Positions 7,532-17,515 are shown, counted from the stretch's first letter. The stretch is DNA of 64,000 bases from Tolypothrix bouteillei VB521301 (GCF_000760695.4 NZ_JHEG04000001.1:6082204-6146203); one strand, 5' to 3'. Notes: generated from the letters alone by a model not told the origin. A program made the numbers and translations.

Positions 7532-9217
7532 TTAAAACAAATCCAAATCTGTGACAGCACCCAAACTGCAAGAAGACACCAACTTGGCATATTTTGCTAA
7601 CACACCAGTTGTGTAACGGGGTGGAGGTGCTTGCCACTTAGCCCGTCGCTGTGCTAATTCTTCATCGGAGACGTGTAACTGTAGCAAACGAGCATGGGCA
7701 TCAATTGTGATAGTATCGCCTTCTTCTACCAGAGCGATCGCACCTCCAACAGCAGCTTCTGGTGCAACGTGACCGACAACCATACCGTAAGTCCCACCAG
7801 AAAAGCGACCATCGGTAATCAGCCCGACAGAATCTCCCAAGCCAGCACCAATGAGCGCTGAAGTAGGAGCAAGCATTTCCCGCATTCCCGGACCACCTTT
7901 AGGTCCTTCGTAACGGATCACGATAACGTCTCCGGAGTTAATTTTCTTTTCTAGAATTGCATCCAAGCAGGATTCTTCTGATTCAAAAACTCTTGCCGGT
8001 CCTGTTATTTTTGGTGTCTTCACCCCGGTGATTTTTGCTACAGAACCTTCTGTCGCCAAATTACCCTTCAAGATAGCCAGATGTCCTTGTTGATACATGG
8101 GATTGTTCCAAGGACGGATAACATCTTGATTGGCAGGTGGTTCTTCAGGAACCTCTGCGAGAACTTCCGCCACTGTTTTTCCAGTGATAGTGAGGCAATC
8201 GCCATGAAGGAGATCGTGTGCGAGTAACATTTTCATGACTTGCGGAATGCCACCGACTTTATGCAAGTCTGTTGCTACATATCGACCGCTTGGTTTTAAA
8301 TCGCACAGTACGGGAACGCGAGCGCGAATGGTTTCAAAATCGTCTAAGGAAAGTTCTACACCCATAGCACGAGAAATTGCTAGCAGATGTAACACCGCAT
8401 TTGTAGAACCACCTACTGCCATAATGACAGAAATAGCATTTTCTATAGATTTGCGGGTAATAATTTGGCTGGGTAAGATTTTTTTGCGAATGGCTTCTAC
8501 TAGGAAAAAGGCTGACTTTTCCGTACTATCAGCTTTTTCTTCATCTTCTGCTGCCATTGTGGAAGAATACGGCAAGCTCATCCCCATTGCTTCAATAGCA
8601 CTAGACATGGTGTTTGCTGTATACATACCACCACAAGATCCAGCACCAGGGCAAGCTCTACGCTCCACTTCCATGAAATGATTTTCGTCTATTTTATCAG
8701 CAACATATTGCCCCACCGCTTCAAAAACACTGACAACCGTTAAATCCGTTCCGTTATAGTGTCCGGGTTTGATAGTTCCTCCATAAACAAAGATGGCAGG
8801 AATATTCATGCGAGCAATAGCAATCATTGCTCCTGGCATATTCTTATCGCAACCGCCAATTGCCAAGACACCATCCATACTTTGTCCGTTGCAAGCGGTT
8901 TCTATGGAATCAGCAATGACTTCCCTCGATACTAGGGAATATTTCATTCCCTCTGTTCCCATAGAAATACCATCGCTGATGGTGATCGTGCCAAACAGTT
9001 GTGGCATTGCCCCGGCGCTTCGGACTCCTGCTTCTGCTCGTTCTGCCAGTTTGTTGATTCCCATGTTACAGGGAGTAATAGTACTGTAGCCGTTGGCAAT
9101 ACCAACAATAGCCTTGGTAAAATCCTCATCTTGAAAACCAACAGCACGCAGCATGGCTCTATTTGGCGATCGCTGCACTCCCTGTGTCACAACTTGACTT
9201 CTAAAATTCTCTGACAT
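7532..9217 (-). CDS. ilvD: Dihydroxy-acid dehydratase IlvD
   Basis: IlvD dehydrates 2,3-dihydroxy-3-methyl acids to 2-keto acids in valine, isoleucine and leucine synthesis, in the cytosol. From ATG 9217 it has 561 residues, the family length. The cluster-binding cysteines are seen at C50 (TPCNMG), C123 (GGCDKNMPG) and C195 ([14 protein letters not shown]), which is the [2Fe-2S]-type pattern. The frame also opens eight codons further upstream (TTG/ATG region at 9241), but the MSENFRSQ start matches remembered cyanobacterial homologues. It is monocistronic here; leuB of the same pathway is 31 kb away. Confidence 0.95.
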   Translation of the reverse strand: MSENFRSQVVTQGVQRSPNRAMLRAVGFQDEDFTKAIVGIANGYSTITPCNMGINKLAERAEAGVRSAGAMPQLFGTITISDGISMGTEGMKYSLVSREVIADSIETACNGQSMDGVLAIGGCDKNMPGAMIAIARMNIPAIFVYGGTIKPGHYNGTDLTVVSVFEAVGQYVADKIDENHFMEVERRACPGAGSCGGMYTANTMSSAIEAMGMSLPYSSTMAAEDEEKADSTEKSAFFLVEAIRKKILPSQIITRKSIENAISVIMAVGGSTNAVLHLLAISRAMGVELSLDDFETIRARVPVLCDLKPSGRYVATDLHKVGGIPQVMKMLLAHDLLHGDCLTITGKTVAEVLAEVPEEPPANQDVIRPWNNPMYQQGHLAILKGNLATEGSVAKITGVKTPKITGPARVFESEESCLDAILEKKINSGDVIVIRYEGPKGGPGMREMLAPTSALIGAGLGDSVGLITDGRFSGGTYGMVVGHVAPEAAVGGAIALVEEGDTITIDAHARLLQLHVSDEELAQRRAKWQAPPPRYTTGVLAKYAKLVSSCSLGAVTDLDLF

Positions 9218-9497
9218 TTTGCTATTCCCCAGTCCCGTCATCTTCCCTATGATGCATTTGTTCTGTGATTATCGCAAAATAAGTGGCTATATTTATGCGA
9301 CGGGCACAAATCGTTTGTGCTTATATGAGCATCATAGGTAGACTATTTTAAGATGTCCAATATATGTTTGTTTAAAATTGAGACTTTTAAAATATCAAAA
9401 ATTTAGAAGTACGACACCTCCAGTACTTTATTGCTTTCGCTAGTGATTGTGAACAATGGGACTGGGAAAGTAGTTTCCAGTCCCCGGTCTTCATGCC

Positions 9498-10370
9498 CTA
9501 GTCCCCAGTCATTAAAGCAATACACTTACGCATTTGCTCGCGCATGGTGTCAGGATCGGCATGATATCTCCGCCCGTGACCGGGTAAAACCCATTCAAAT
9601 GAGTAATGTGCAAGCTGACGCATGGATTTAATTTGTTCTGACCAGGAATACCAAGTGTAATCTCGGAAGGCTTCTAACTGTTTGAGATCTTCAGACCAAG
9701 CCAAATGATCGCCAGTAAAAAGAAATTTGTTTTTGTATAGTAAAACAGTATGTCCTTTAGTATGACCGGGAACGGGAATAATCAATGAGTCTGGAGTCAG
9801 TAAAAAGGGTTCTAAACCTGTTAGCTGTATTTCTACACCGCGAGTTCCTGTAGTGATATCGTCTGCATGGAGAATGCGATCGCACTTAAAATGGTCGGCA
9901 AACTTTTGATGATCGGCAACATCATCTTTATGAGTTAAGTACATATAGCGAATTCCTCCCATTTTTTCCAACCTTTTGACTAAAGGAGGTACAAATTGAG
10001 GAGAATCTACTAAAACATTACCTTCAGGAAGTTGAATAAAGTAACTAGCGCCTCCATAAGATTTTTCCGAATGATAGCCGCAATGATAGACGTTATCGTC
10101 TATTAGAATCGGAAAACTGAGTTGAGCAATTTTAATATCTTGCGGTGTTTCTACTGTGCCAATAGAATGAGTTGGACAAGATAAAAGAGCTTGAAGTGCT
10201 GCCAATCTTTCAGTCTCGTTCTTTGGTTGATGATAAACTGCTGACTGTTCTCCAACATCTGTATATACGGATGGAGCCATCCAACGACAGGTATCGCAAT
10301 CTATGCAACTTGTATCGACATAAAAATCGCCATTAATATTTTCGGGGCGACGTAGATTTAAATGAGCCAT
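9498..10370 (-). CDS. Ferredoxin / metallo-beta-lactamase-fold fusion protein
   Basis: The protein has 290 residues. The N-terminal part carries C22-x2-C25-x2-C28 and later C65-P, the pattern of a single 4Fe-4S ferredoxin domain. Residues from about 85 form a metallo-beta-lactamase fold: H147 with D150, D153 and H154 (THKDDVADH), H203 (PGHTKGH), D221 (FTGDH) and H265 (LPGHG). The usual THxHxDH motif is altered because the second His is missing, although other metal ligands remain. The family is known in cyanobacteria and plants, but its reaction is not clear to me; a redox-linked hydrolase is one inference. Confidence 0.85.
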   Translation of the reverse strand: MAHLNLRRPENINGDFYVDTSCIDCDTCRWMAPSVYTDVGEQSAVYHQPKNETERLAALQALLSCPTHSIGTVETPQDIKIAQLSFPILIDDNVYHCGYHSEKSYGGASYFIQLPEGNVLVDSPQFVPPLVKRLEKMGGIRYMYLTHKDDVADHQKFADHFKCDRILHADDITTGTRGVEIQLTGLEPFLLTPDSLIIPVPGHTKGHTVLLYKNKFLFTGDHLAWSEDLKQLEAFRDYTWYSWSEQIKSMRQLAHYSFEWVLPGHGRRYHADPDTMREQMRKCIALMTGD

Positions 10371-10399
10371 GATATTATACCTTTGTGGAAAATATTTAA

Positions 10400-10799
10400 G
10401 CGAATAGAATTCGCAGCTACACAGACAAAACCCACCTACGTGGGTTTTATGAATTTTGATTTTTTGTATGGATTGAGCGAATAGAATTCGCGGCTACACA
10501 GGCAAAACCCACCTACGTGGGTTTTATGAATTTTGGTTTTTTGTATGAATTGAGCGAATAGAATTCGCGGCTACACAGGCAAAACCCACCTACGTGGGTT
10601 TGCGGTACCTTGGTTTTTTGTTAGTCCGCGCAGGCGGTGAGTCCAGCCCTGTAGGCGGGTTTCCCGCGCCCTGGGAACTGGTGAGTCCAGCGCTGCAGGC
10701 GGGTTTCCCACGCCCTGGCGACTGGCGAACAAGGGAGGGCGAACAAGGGAGGGCGAACAAGGGAGGGACTTTGTTTGTATAGTAGCGAATTCTATTCGC
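10400..10799. repeat. Composite repeat element with three 77-base units and inverted ends
   Basis: Three direct copies of a 77-base unit start at 10400, 10477 and 10554. Each begins GCGAATAGAATTCGC and contains the hairpin AAACCCACCTACGTGGGTTT. The third diverges after about 10607. Next come two copies of a unit with GTGAGTCCAGC and GGCGGGTTTCCC (about 10636-10724), then three exact copies of the 14-mer GCGAACAAGGGAGG (10725-10766). The end, GCGAATTCTATTCGC (10785-10799), is the reverse complement of the beginning, and similarity extends about 30 bases inward. The whole looks like a non-autonomous repeat mosaic with terminal inverted repeats. Reading frames inside it are artefacts. Confidence 0.75.
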
Positions 10800-11054
10800 A
10801 AAGATTTTTCAGATATACTCTAAGCGTTCAAGCAGGAAATTATTTTATGAGGGATTTTAGTATCATTTTCAATTAACAGCGATGATTTTGCTTACTGTTC
10901 TCCGTCTGTTGAAATCGTCATTTTGTTTTTCTAGTTTAACGCTAAAAACTAGACAACAAGAACGATCGCACGCCCAGAGATTGAGGTGCGATCGCGAAGC
11001 GCAAGCCGAAAGAGTGCTTATCGTTCTTAAATTTCCACTCAAGTTTTACCAGTT

Positions 11055-12011
11055 TTAGCCTACAAGTAGATGCAACTTATCTACAACAGCATTAATAACA
11101 TGATGTGTAACAGGCAAACTATCAACAACCATGCCAAGGCATAACAGCATCATGTAAGAAATGGAGTAGAGAAACAATCCTTTTGCCAATGTCCGGTCTT
11201 CAGGATTGTGAAGCAATAGCCAAGCTTTGTGTATAAATATGGCTCCCAGCCAAAGAGCAATGACTGTATAGACTGTTCCACTTTGGTGTAGAGGATAAAC
11301 AAGCAACAGTGTTGCTGCTACGGTCACTAGGGTGTAGTACCAAATTTGCTGCACTGTTGGTTTTGTGCCAGCAACGACGGGAAGCATGGGTACGCCAACC
11401 TTTGCGTAGTCATCTCGAATCATCAAAGCAAGCGACCAAAAGTGAGGCGGTGTCCACAAGAAGACGATCCCAAAGAGCAGCCAAGCAGCCCAGCTTAATG
11501 TACCGGTTACCGCTGCCCAACCGACTAACGCAGGAATTGCACCCGCCGCACCACCGATCACAATATTTTGGGTACTGTGACGTTTGAGTAAATGCGTGTA
11601 AATCAGTACGTAAAACACAATGCCAGACATTGCTAGCAAGGCTGCTAGCAGGTTAGCAAAAACGGAAAGTAACGTGAAAGAAATAACAGCTAGTACCAGA
11701 GCAAAAATTAATGCATCGCGGGGCTGTACTTTACCAGAAGGAAGAGGGCGATGGCGTGTCCTCTCCATGTCATAGTCGATATCGCGGTCATAAACGCAGT
11801 TAATGACTTGGGCGCTTGCAGCTGCCAAAGTACCACCGGCGAGTGTGACTAGCAACAGCAATGGGTTGACCTCCCCTTTAGCTGCTATCCACATACTTCC
11901 AGCTGTAGTAATGAGTAATAAGGGAATGATCCTGGGTTTTGTCAGCTGGTAGTAGCTATGAATAACCTGTAGAAATGTTTGGTGGTGGCGAGAGACATTA
12001 GTCTCAATCAT
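11055..12011 (-). CDS. ctaB: Protoheme IX farnesyltransferase (heme O synthase) CtaB
   Basis: CtaB adds a farnesyl group to heme B to make heme O, the precursor of heme A for cytochrome c oxidase. The protein has 318 residues with about nine helices. The UbiA-family Asp motif is [21 protein letters not shown] near residues 85-105, and a second loop carries [14 protein letters not shown]. It lies downstream of ctaA on the same strand and both are divergent from coxBAC, consistent with a common role in oxidase assembly. Confidence 0.95.
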   Translation of the reverse strand: MIETNVSRHHQTFLQVIHSYYQLTKPRIIPLLLITTAGSMWIAAKGEVNPLLLLVTLAGGTLAAASAQVINCVYDRDIDYDMERTRHRPLPSGKVQPRDALIFALVLAVISFTLLSVFANLLAALLAMSGIVFYVLIYTHLLKRHSTQNIVIGGAAGAIPALVGWAAVTGTLSWAAWLLFGIVFLWTPPHFWSLALMIRDDYAKVGVPMLPVVAGTKPTVQQIWYYTLVTVAATLLLVYPLHQSGTVYTVIALWLGAIFIHKAWLLLHNPEDRTLAKGLFLYSISYMMLLCLGMVVDSLPVTHHVINAVVDKLHLLVG

Positions 12012-12391
12012 TTTGGCACTAATTCCTTATGTTTCAACAAATTGATCTGCTTCTCATGCTCCAACTTAGAATTTTGAGTTTAAGATTTTGGTGCGTGGAA
12101 ATCATACTAAATTGGAAAAAGAATGCAACAGATAGTTGGGTAAAATTAGATCCAAGCAAGACTTCCTTAATCCAAAATAGAAAATCCACTCATGGTGTAA
12201 CTTGTTGTGTCAATTTTGTGCATTTGCTCATAACAAATCACCCCACACGATCCCTACCTGTTAGAGGGACAAGTACCACAGATAGGGTGGGGTTTTCACC
12301 AAAATTGTGAAACTTTTAACAATCAACAAGTCATAACTAGATGTGCCAAGCCAAAATCTCAAACCTCAAATCAATGAGAGCCAGTAGCTAA
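12012..12391. other. Gap between ctaA and ctaB with one hairpin
   Basis: This 380-base stretch has no convincing gene. An imperfect inverted repeat is seen at 12241-12292, with outer arms CCCCAC and GTGGGG and inner arms CCCTACCTGT and ACAGATAGGG. It could be a dispersed repeat or affect ctaB expression if ctaA and ctaB are co-transcribed. Confidence 0.45.
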
Positions 12392-13351
12392 TTAGCTTGT
12401 AGGGTTTGCGTTGGTACTCTCCGGGTAAGAGTTGATCCCACGGCTACTAGCCCAGTCGCGTAGTGATAAAACTGTGAAAACCACCAAACTACCCAGTAAA
12501 CAAGCTCCTACAGCTTGGTGAGAGACTGTAAGTGGTTCAACTTGAAGGTGCAACCGAAATGTTGCAACTCCTAACAAAAGTTGTATGATGAGCAACCCAC
12601 CAGCTATATTTGCCAATCGCCGTAAAGTGGGATGCAATGCTGGTGTTCGCCAAGAGAGAAAAACAACAGCCAATGTTGCTGCTGTTGGCGGCACCACGCC
12701 AATAATATGGCTATACATTACAGCACACAGTTGGGAGCCACCAAAACACTGGTGTAAAGCCCAACGAGAGCCTACCAAGGCACCTAATATACTTTGTAAG
12801 TACACTAAAACAGCCGCTGTTAACCCCACCCATGGTAAATGACCAACGGTGCCAGTCCCTTGATAGGGAGTGAGTGTACTGCCAATAACCAACAGAGTTA
12901 TGAAAAACAACAGTGCTGTTCCCAAGTGGGCGGTGACAATATCAAAACGCAAGAGTTCTGTTACGGTGAGTCCGCCCAGTATCCCTTGAAAAACGATGAG
13001 AAATAAGGCAAATGTCGATCCCCAAGGAAGCCAGCGAGGTAGGAATTGACGATACCACCAGGATATTGCCACAAGTGCGATCGCGCCAATCCCAATCAAT
13101 GCTGCATCCAGCCTGTGAAACCACTCCAAGAACACTTGAAAATTCATTTGCTTGGTTGGCACCAGTTCCCCGTAGCACAAAGGCCAATCAGGGCAAGCCA
13201 GACCAGCATTCATCACGCGGGTAGCACTGCCTATTGCCATCAAAATCAAGGTGGCGGCACACAGTTTCCACACCAAGCGACGAATTCGTTCCTGTGGCAC
13301 CTGTTGGGGCTCAGTTGTTGTATTTTCTTGTTTTAGGACAAATTCGCTCAT
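12392..13351 (-). CDS. ctaA: Heme A synthase CtaA (COX15 family)
   Basis: CtaA oxidises the heme O methyl group to the formyl group of heme A. The protein has 319 residues and eight predicted helices in two four-helix halves. Heme-ligand histidines are visible in EWFHRLDA, TAHLG, MYSHIIG and VSHQAVG. A Cys pair, C53 and C59 in ACPDWPLC, lies in the first extracytoplasmic loop, as in type 2 heme A synthases, and a second pair is in QCFGGSQLC. It is divergent from coxB across about 460 bases. Confidence 0.93.
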   Translation of the reverse strand: MSEFVLKQENTTTEPQQVPQERIRRLVWKLCAATLILMAIGSATRVMNAGLACPDWPLCYGELVPTKQMNFQVFLEWFHRLDAALIGIGAIALVAISWWYRQFLPRWLPWGSTFALFLIVFQGILGGLTVTELLRFDIVTAHLGTALLFFITLLVIGSTLTPYQGTGTVGHLPWVGLTAAVLVYLQSILGALVGSRWALHQCFGGSQLCAVMYSHIIGVVPPTAATLAVVFLSWRTPALHPTLRRLANIAGGLLIIQLLLGVATFRLHLQVEPLTVSHQAVGACLLGSLVVFTVLSLRDWASSRGINSYPESTNANPTS

Positions 13352-13809
13352 GAATGATACCTTTTGGCCACTGTTAGGAGCTATAAAGATTCCCAGATTT
13401 TGTGATAAATGTCAGCACTGAACGGACACTCTTGCTTTCCTTAGGAAGGATTCCTCAAAGTTTCCAGCAGATGTCCCACCCATCTCCACCCTAGCGTACA
13501 AATTTAGGGAATTCGATCGGTTCTGACTATACTGTGAATCAAATAGCCACTTTTTGCCTGAAGCTTTAGGGATTTTTCAAGTTGTCAGGCGTTGATTGAT
13601 AGTATTCACTTTAAATCCTTTAAATTTCCGCCCCTTACTGACATCCATCCTTTGGCACATCTAACGATGACTTTCTATTCAGAATTAAAAAGCGAGGCTA
13701 AAAATTAATAAAAATTTTAGGCTCTTGCCCGTCATCTCACTTAGGCTGAACTAGTGTAGTAAGTGAGTATGCTGCTCAGTCCAACGTAAAGTCACTAACA
13801 TAGAAACCC
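13352..13809. promoter_or_regulatory. Divergent control region between ctaA and coxB
   Basis: This 458-base region separates divergent ctaA and coxBAC and must hold promoters for both. No gene is seen. An AT-rich tract lies at about 13676-13720, and direct GTAAGTGAG-type motifs are near 13757-13770. I could not assign a specific operator or transcription start by eye. Confidence 0.4.
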
Positions 13810-14892
13810 GTGAAAATTCCAAGTACAATCTGGACGTTACTCATTGGCATAGTGTTGACCCTAGTCAGCCTGTGGTTCGGAACAAATCATGGACTCCTGC
13901 CAACAGCAGCCTCAGAGGAAGCATCTTTAGTAGACGGTTTGTTTAATGCGATGATGACCGTATCTATAGGTATTTTCCTCCTCGTTGAAGGTGTTTTAAT
14001 TTACTCTGTAATTAAATATCGCCGTCGTGCAGGTGATAATTCAGATGGTCCTCCAGTATATGGAAACGTACCGTTAGAGATCCTGTGGACAGCTATCCCC
14101 GCTCTTATCGTTATTGGTATATCTGTTTACAGCTTTGATGTTTATAACGAAATGGGTGGTTTTAATCCCCATGCCGTTCATGACGCTCCTATCACCCCAC
14201 AAGCGATGAAAATGCCAGGGGCAGCAATAGCAGCAACTTTATCCGATACGCCTCCAAGCACCGAACCCAATACAAACCAGGAAAAAGCTGCTGAGGCAAT
14301 GCAAGATCCAGCCACAGCAGAAATCCGCAATTCCGATCAAATTCCTCAACTTCGGAATGCGCCAGGAGTGGGAAGTGTTGCTCCCACCATTGGACCAACA
14401 CCTGGAAATGAAGGTAAACCCCCTGCTCTGGTAGTTAATGTTACGGGGTTGCAATACGCATGGATTTTTACTTACCCAGAAACCGGAGTCACCACTGGTG
14501 AAATGCACGTTCCTGTGGGACGTGAAGTCCAGCTCAATATTGCCGCTAACGACGTTATCCATGCTTTTTGGGTGCCGGAATTCCGCTTAAAGCAAGATGC
14601 AATTCCCGGAAGACAAAGCGAGCTTCGCTTTACCCCCAGTAAAGAAGGTGGCTACCCGCTCATTTGTGCCGAACTTTGCGGTCCTTACCACGGTGCAATG
14701 AGGTCACAAGTTGTTGTGCAAAAGCCAGAAGAGTTCCAGCAATGGCTGCAAGAACAACAAGTAGCCAGCAATGAAGATCTTAAGAAAGCAGTTGCTGTGA
14801 ATCCTGCTGAATTATCCCCTTCTGAATTCCTCACTCCTTACACTCATAACATGGGAATTCAGCCTGAGTTGTTACATCAAATCCACAATTAG
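13810..14892 (+). CDS. coxB: Cytochrome c oxidase subunit II
   Basis: Subunit II takes electrons from the soluble donor through the CuA centre. The protein has 360 residues from GTG 13810. Two N-terminal helices (about 5-24 and 45-66, with another near 90-110) anchor it. CuA ligands are H251, C286, E288, C290, H294 and M297 (CAELCGPYHGAM). An extra Pro/Gln-rich segment of about 70 residues (130-200) sits between the membrane part and the cupredoxin domain, longer than in proteobacterial homologues. There is no C-terminal cytochrome c domain. It is first in coxB-coxA-coxC. Confidence 0.95.
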   Translation: MKIPSTIWTLLIGIVLTLVSLWFGTNHGLLPTAASEEASLVDGLFNAMMTVSIGIFLLVEGVLIYSVIKYRRRAGDNSDGPPVYGNVPLEILWTAIPALIVIGISVYSFDVYNEMGGFNPHAVHDAPITPQAMKMPGAAIAATLSDTPPSTEPNTNQEKAAEAMQDPATAEIRNSDQIPQLRNAPGVGSVAPTIGPTPGNEGKPPALVVNVTGLQYAWIFTYPETGVTTGEMHVPVGREVQLNIAANDVIHAFWVPEFRLKQDAIPGRQSELRFTPSKEGGYPLICAELCGPYHGAMRSQVVVQKPEEFQQWLQEQQVASNEDLKKAVAVNPAELSPSEFLTPYTHNMGIQPELLHQIHN

Positions 14893-14898
14893 TGAAGA

Positions 14899-14963
14899 GT
14901 TGGTGGTTGCTGGTTGGTGGCTAGTTGTGTTTCCACTAACCACTAACCACTAACTACTAACCA
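14899..14963 (+). repeat. Heptad-repeat imperfect stem between coxB and coxA
   Basis: GGTGGTTGCTGGTTGGTGGCTAG is followed by an array of CTAACCA units, giving an imperfect inverted repeat in which several pairs would be G-U in RNA. It fills most of the 82-base gap between the coxB stop and coxA ATG. It could influence coupling or mRNA processing between the two genes. Confidence 0.5.
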
Positions 14964-14974
14964 AAATACTTTCT

Positions 14975-16705
14975 ATGACACAAGCGCAAATTCAAGAAAC
15001 AGCTAATATTCCAGCCCGGATAGAAGAACCAGGGCAGAGAAACTGGCGAGATTACTTTTCCTTTAACACCGACCACAAAGTTATTGCAATTCAATACTTG
15101 GTCTCCACCTTTATTTTCTACTGTATTGGTGGTGTCATGGCTGACTTGGTTCGCACGGAACTGCGAACTCCAGAGGTCGATTTTGTCACTCCAGAGGTAT
15201 ACAACAGTTTATTTACGCTACACGCCACAATCATGATTTTCTTGTGGATTGTGCCAGCGGGTGCGGGATTTGCCAATTTTCTGATCCCCTTAATGATTGG
15301 GGCAAAGGATATGGCATTTCCACGCCTCAACGCTGTTGCTTTCTGGATTATTCCTCCTGCGGGCATCTTGTTAATTGCCAGCTTAGTTGTAGGTGATGCA
15401 CCAGATGCAGGTTGGACTTCCTACCCCCCATTAAGTTTGGTCACGGGTCAAGTGGGAGAAGCCATCTGGATTATTAGCGTCTTGTTGTTGGGAACATCCT
15501 CAATTTTGGGAGCGCTAAATTTCCTAGTCACTCTATTAAAAATGCGTGCGCCCGGTTTGGGATTCCACCAATTGCCTTTGTTCTGCTGGGCAATGCTAGC
15601 GACTTCAGCACTAGTTCTGATTTCTACACCCGTTCTAGCCGCTGGGTTGATCTTGTTATCCTTTGACTTGATTGCTGGAACAACATTTTTTAATCCCACT
15701 GGTGGTGGTGACCCCGTTTTGTACCAGCATATGTTCTGGTTCTACTCCCATCCTGCGGTTTACATCATGATTTTGCCCTTCTTTGGGGTAATTTCTGAAG
15801 TGATCCCCGTTCATTCTCGCAAACCAATTTTTGGTTATAAAGCGATCGCCTACTCCAGTTTGGCAATTAGCTTTTTGGGTCTGATTGTGTGGGCGCACCA
15901 CATGTTTACCAGTGGTATTCCCGGTTGGCTGCGGATGTTCTTCATGATCACTACCATGATTATTGCCGTACCTACGGGAATTAAAATTTTCAGTTGGTTG
16001 GGTACCATGTGGGGTGGAAAAATTCACCTACGCACTGCCATGCTGTTCGCAATGGGTTTTGTTGGCACCTTTGTGATTGGCGGTATTAGTGGTGTGATGC
16101 TAGCAGCAGTACCCTTTGATATTCACGTCCACGACACTTATTTTGTGGTTGCACACCTGCACTACGTGTTGTTTGGCGGTAGTGTTCTGGGGATTTATGC
16201 AGCGTTTTATCACTGGTTCCCCAAAATGACAGGACGGATGCTGAACGAATTTTGGGGTCAAGTTCACTTTGCCCTCACAATCGTTGGTCTCAATTTAACC
16301 TTCTTACCCATGCACAAACTGGGTATGTTAGGTATGAATCGACGGATTGCCCAGTACGATCCTGCATTAACTTTCCTCAACGAAATTTGCACCTATGGTG
16401 CTTACATTTTGGCAGTTTCTACATTCCCCTTCATCTTCAACGTTATTTGGAGTTGGATGTATGGACCCAAAGCAGGCAATAACCCTTGGAAAGCTCTCAC
16501 CCTAGAGTGGATGACAACTTCACCTCCAGCCATAGAAAATTTTGATAAAACTCCAGTTCTAGCAACCGGACCTTATGACTATGGCTTAGAAAACCTCGAT
16601 CGAGATCCATCCTTACAAGACCCCGATCCCAATCAGTCCATGGGTCCAAGTTCGGTATTGCGTGCCGATCCTGACGAGCCATATCCCTCCATAGCAAATA
16701 AATGA
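14975..16705 (+). CDS. coxA: Cytochrome c oxidase subunit I
   Basis: This is the catalytic subunit holding heme a and the heme a3-CuB site; it reduces oxygen and pumps protons. It has 576 residues and about 12 helices. Ligands are seen at H83 (TLHATIMIF), H259 and Y263 (YSHPAVY, the His-Tyr crosslink), WAHHMF, and HVHDTYFVVAHLHYV. The Glu that normally follows HP in A1-type oxidases is absent and YSHP is present, which is the A2-type D-channel signature. The polar C-terminal tail is typical of cyanobacterial subunits. Confidence 0.96.
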   Translation: MTQAQIQETANIPARIEEPGQRNWRDYFSFNTDHKVIAIQYLVSTFIFYCIGGVMADLVRTELRTPEVDFVTPEVYNSLFTLHATIMIFLWIVPAGAGFANFLIPLMIGAKDMAFPRLNAVAFWIIPPAGILLIASLVVGDAPDAGWTSYPPLSLVTGQVGEAIWIISVLLLGTSSILGALNFLVTLLKMRAPGLGFHQLPLFCWAMLATSALVLISTPVLAAGLILLSFDLIAGTTFFNPTGGGDPVLYQHMFWFYSHPAVYIMILPFFGVISEVIPVHSRKPIFGYKAIAYSSLAISFLGLIVWAHHMFTSGIPGWLRMFFMITTMIIAVPTGIKIFSWLGTMWGGKIHLRTAMLFAMGFVGTFVIGGISGVMLAAVPFDIHVHDTYFVVAHLHYVLFGGSVLGIYAAFYHWFPKMTGRMLNEFWGQVHFALTIVGLNLTFLPMHKLGMLGMNRRIAQYDPALTFLNEICTYGAYILAVSTFPFIFNVIWSWMYGPKAGNNPWKALTLEWMTTSPPAIENFDKTPVLATGPYDYGLENLDRDPSLQDPDPNQSMGPSSVLRADPDEPYPSIANK

Positions 16706-16709
16706 TGAG

Positions 16710-16824
16710 TTATGAATTATGAATTATGAAAATTTTCCTCATTCATAATTCATAATTCATAATTCAGTATATGAATGATGAATTCTAAAAAATTTTCTCA
16801 TTCATAATTCATAATTCATAATTC
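16710..16824 (+). repeat. Perfect 21-base inverted repeat plus third array between coxA and coxC
   Basis: TTATGAATTATGAATTATGAA (arm at 16710-16730) pairs perfectly with its reverse complement at 16742-16762 across an 11-base loop. A further same-sense array of ATAATTC units lies at 16799-16824. It begins five bases after the coxA stop and ends before the coxC ATG at 16837. In RNA this would be a long AU-rich stem inside the cox operon. Confidence 0.8.
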
Positions 16825-16836
16825 AACAACAGATTC

Positions 16837-17460
16837 ATGCAAAGTCAAACTATCGATCCAGCGAAGGCTGACCTAAATCATCATCATGCAGCAACTGTAG
16901 ATGCTCATCATGAAGAACATCCAGACCACCGTATATTTGGTTTGCTCATGTTCTTAGTTGCTGAGGGAATGATTTTTATGGGTTTGTTCGGAGCTTATTT
17001 AGCTTACCGTTCTACACTCCCTGCTTGGCCTCCCGAAGGTACGCCTGAATTAGAACTATTGTTACCTGGAATTAACACGATTAACCTAATTGGTAGCAGT
17101 TTTGTTATTCACAATGCAGATTCCGCAATCAAAAAGAATGATGTGCGGGGAACACAATTGTGGATGGCAATTACTGCCGCAATGGGTATTATTTTCTTAG
17201 TCGGACAGGTGTATGAATACACCCATCTAGAATTTGGTCTGACCACTAATTTATTTGCCAGTGCCTTTTACGTTTTAACTGGTTTCCACGGGTTACACGT
17301 AACTGTTGGTGTTTTAGCAATTCTGGCTGTATTGTGGCGGTCTTTCAAGAAAGATCACTATAGCAACGAACATCACTTTGGCATACAAGCAGCCGAAATT
17401 TATTGGCACTTTGTTGATGTCATTTGGATCGTACTTTTTGGGTTGCTGTATTTGCTGTAG
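16837..17460 (+). CDS. coxC: Cytochrome c oxidase subunit III
   Basis: This 207-residue membrane subunit has five predicted helices and stabilises the oxidase core. It begins with a His-rich polar N-terminus (LNHHHAATVDAHHEEHPDH) and contains the family features FLVAEGMIFMGLFGAYLAYR, TGFHGLHVTVG and IYWHFVDVIWIVLF. It is the last gene of coxB-coxA-coxC, followed by a strong terminator. Confidence 0.95.
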   Translation: MQSQTIDPAKADLNHHHAATVDAHHEEHPDHRIFGLLMFLVAEGMIFMGLFGAYLAYRSTLPAWPPEGTPELELLLPGINTINLIGSSFVIHNADSAIKKNDVRGTQLWMAITAAMGIIFLVGQVYEYTHLEFGLTTNLFASAFYVLTGFHGLHVTVGVLAILAVLWRSFKKDHYSNEHHFGIQAAEIYWHFVDVIWIVLFGLLYLL

Positions 17461-17486
17461 CTGACGCTCGTTCCAATTTCCTTGGG

Positions 17487-17515
17487 AAAACCCCGTTTGG
17501 GGTTTTTTTGTTTTT
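17487..17515 (+). terminator. Rho-independent terminator after coxC
   Basis: AAAACCCC-GTTT-GGGGTTTTTTTG forms a clean stem with a T run, 27 bases after the coxC stop codon. It closes the coxBAC operon. Confidence 0.85.

Noticed and set aside
10571..10801. Open frames on both strands inside the composite repeat
   Set aside because: They are made of repeat units, have low-complexity translations and no similarity to proteins.
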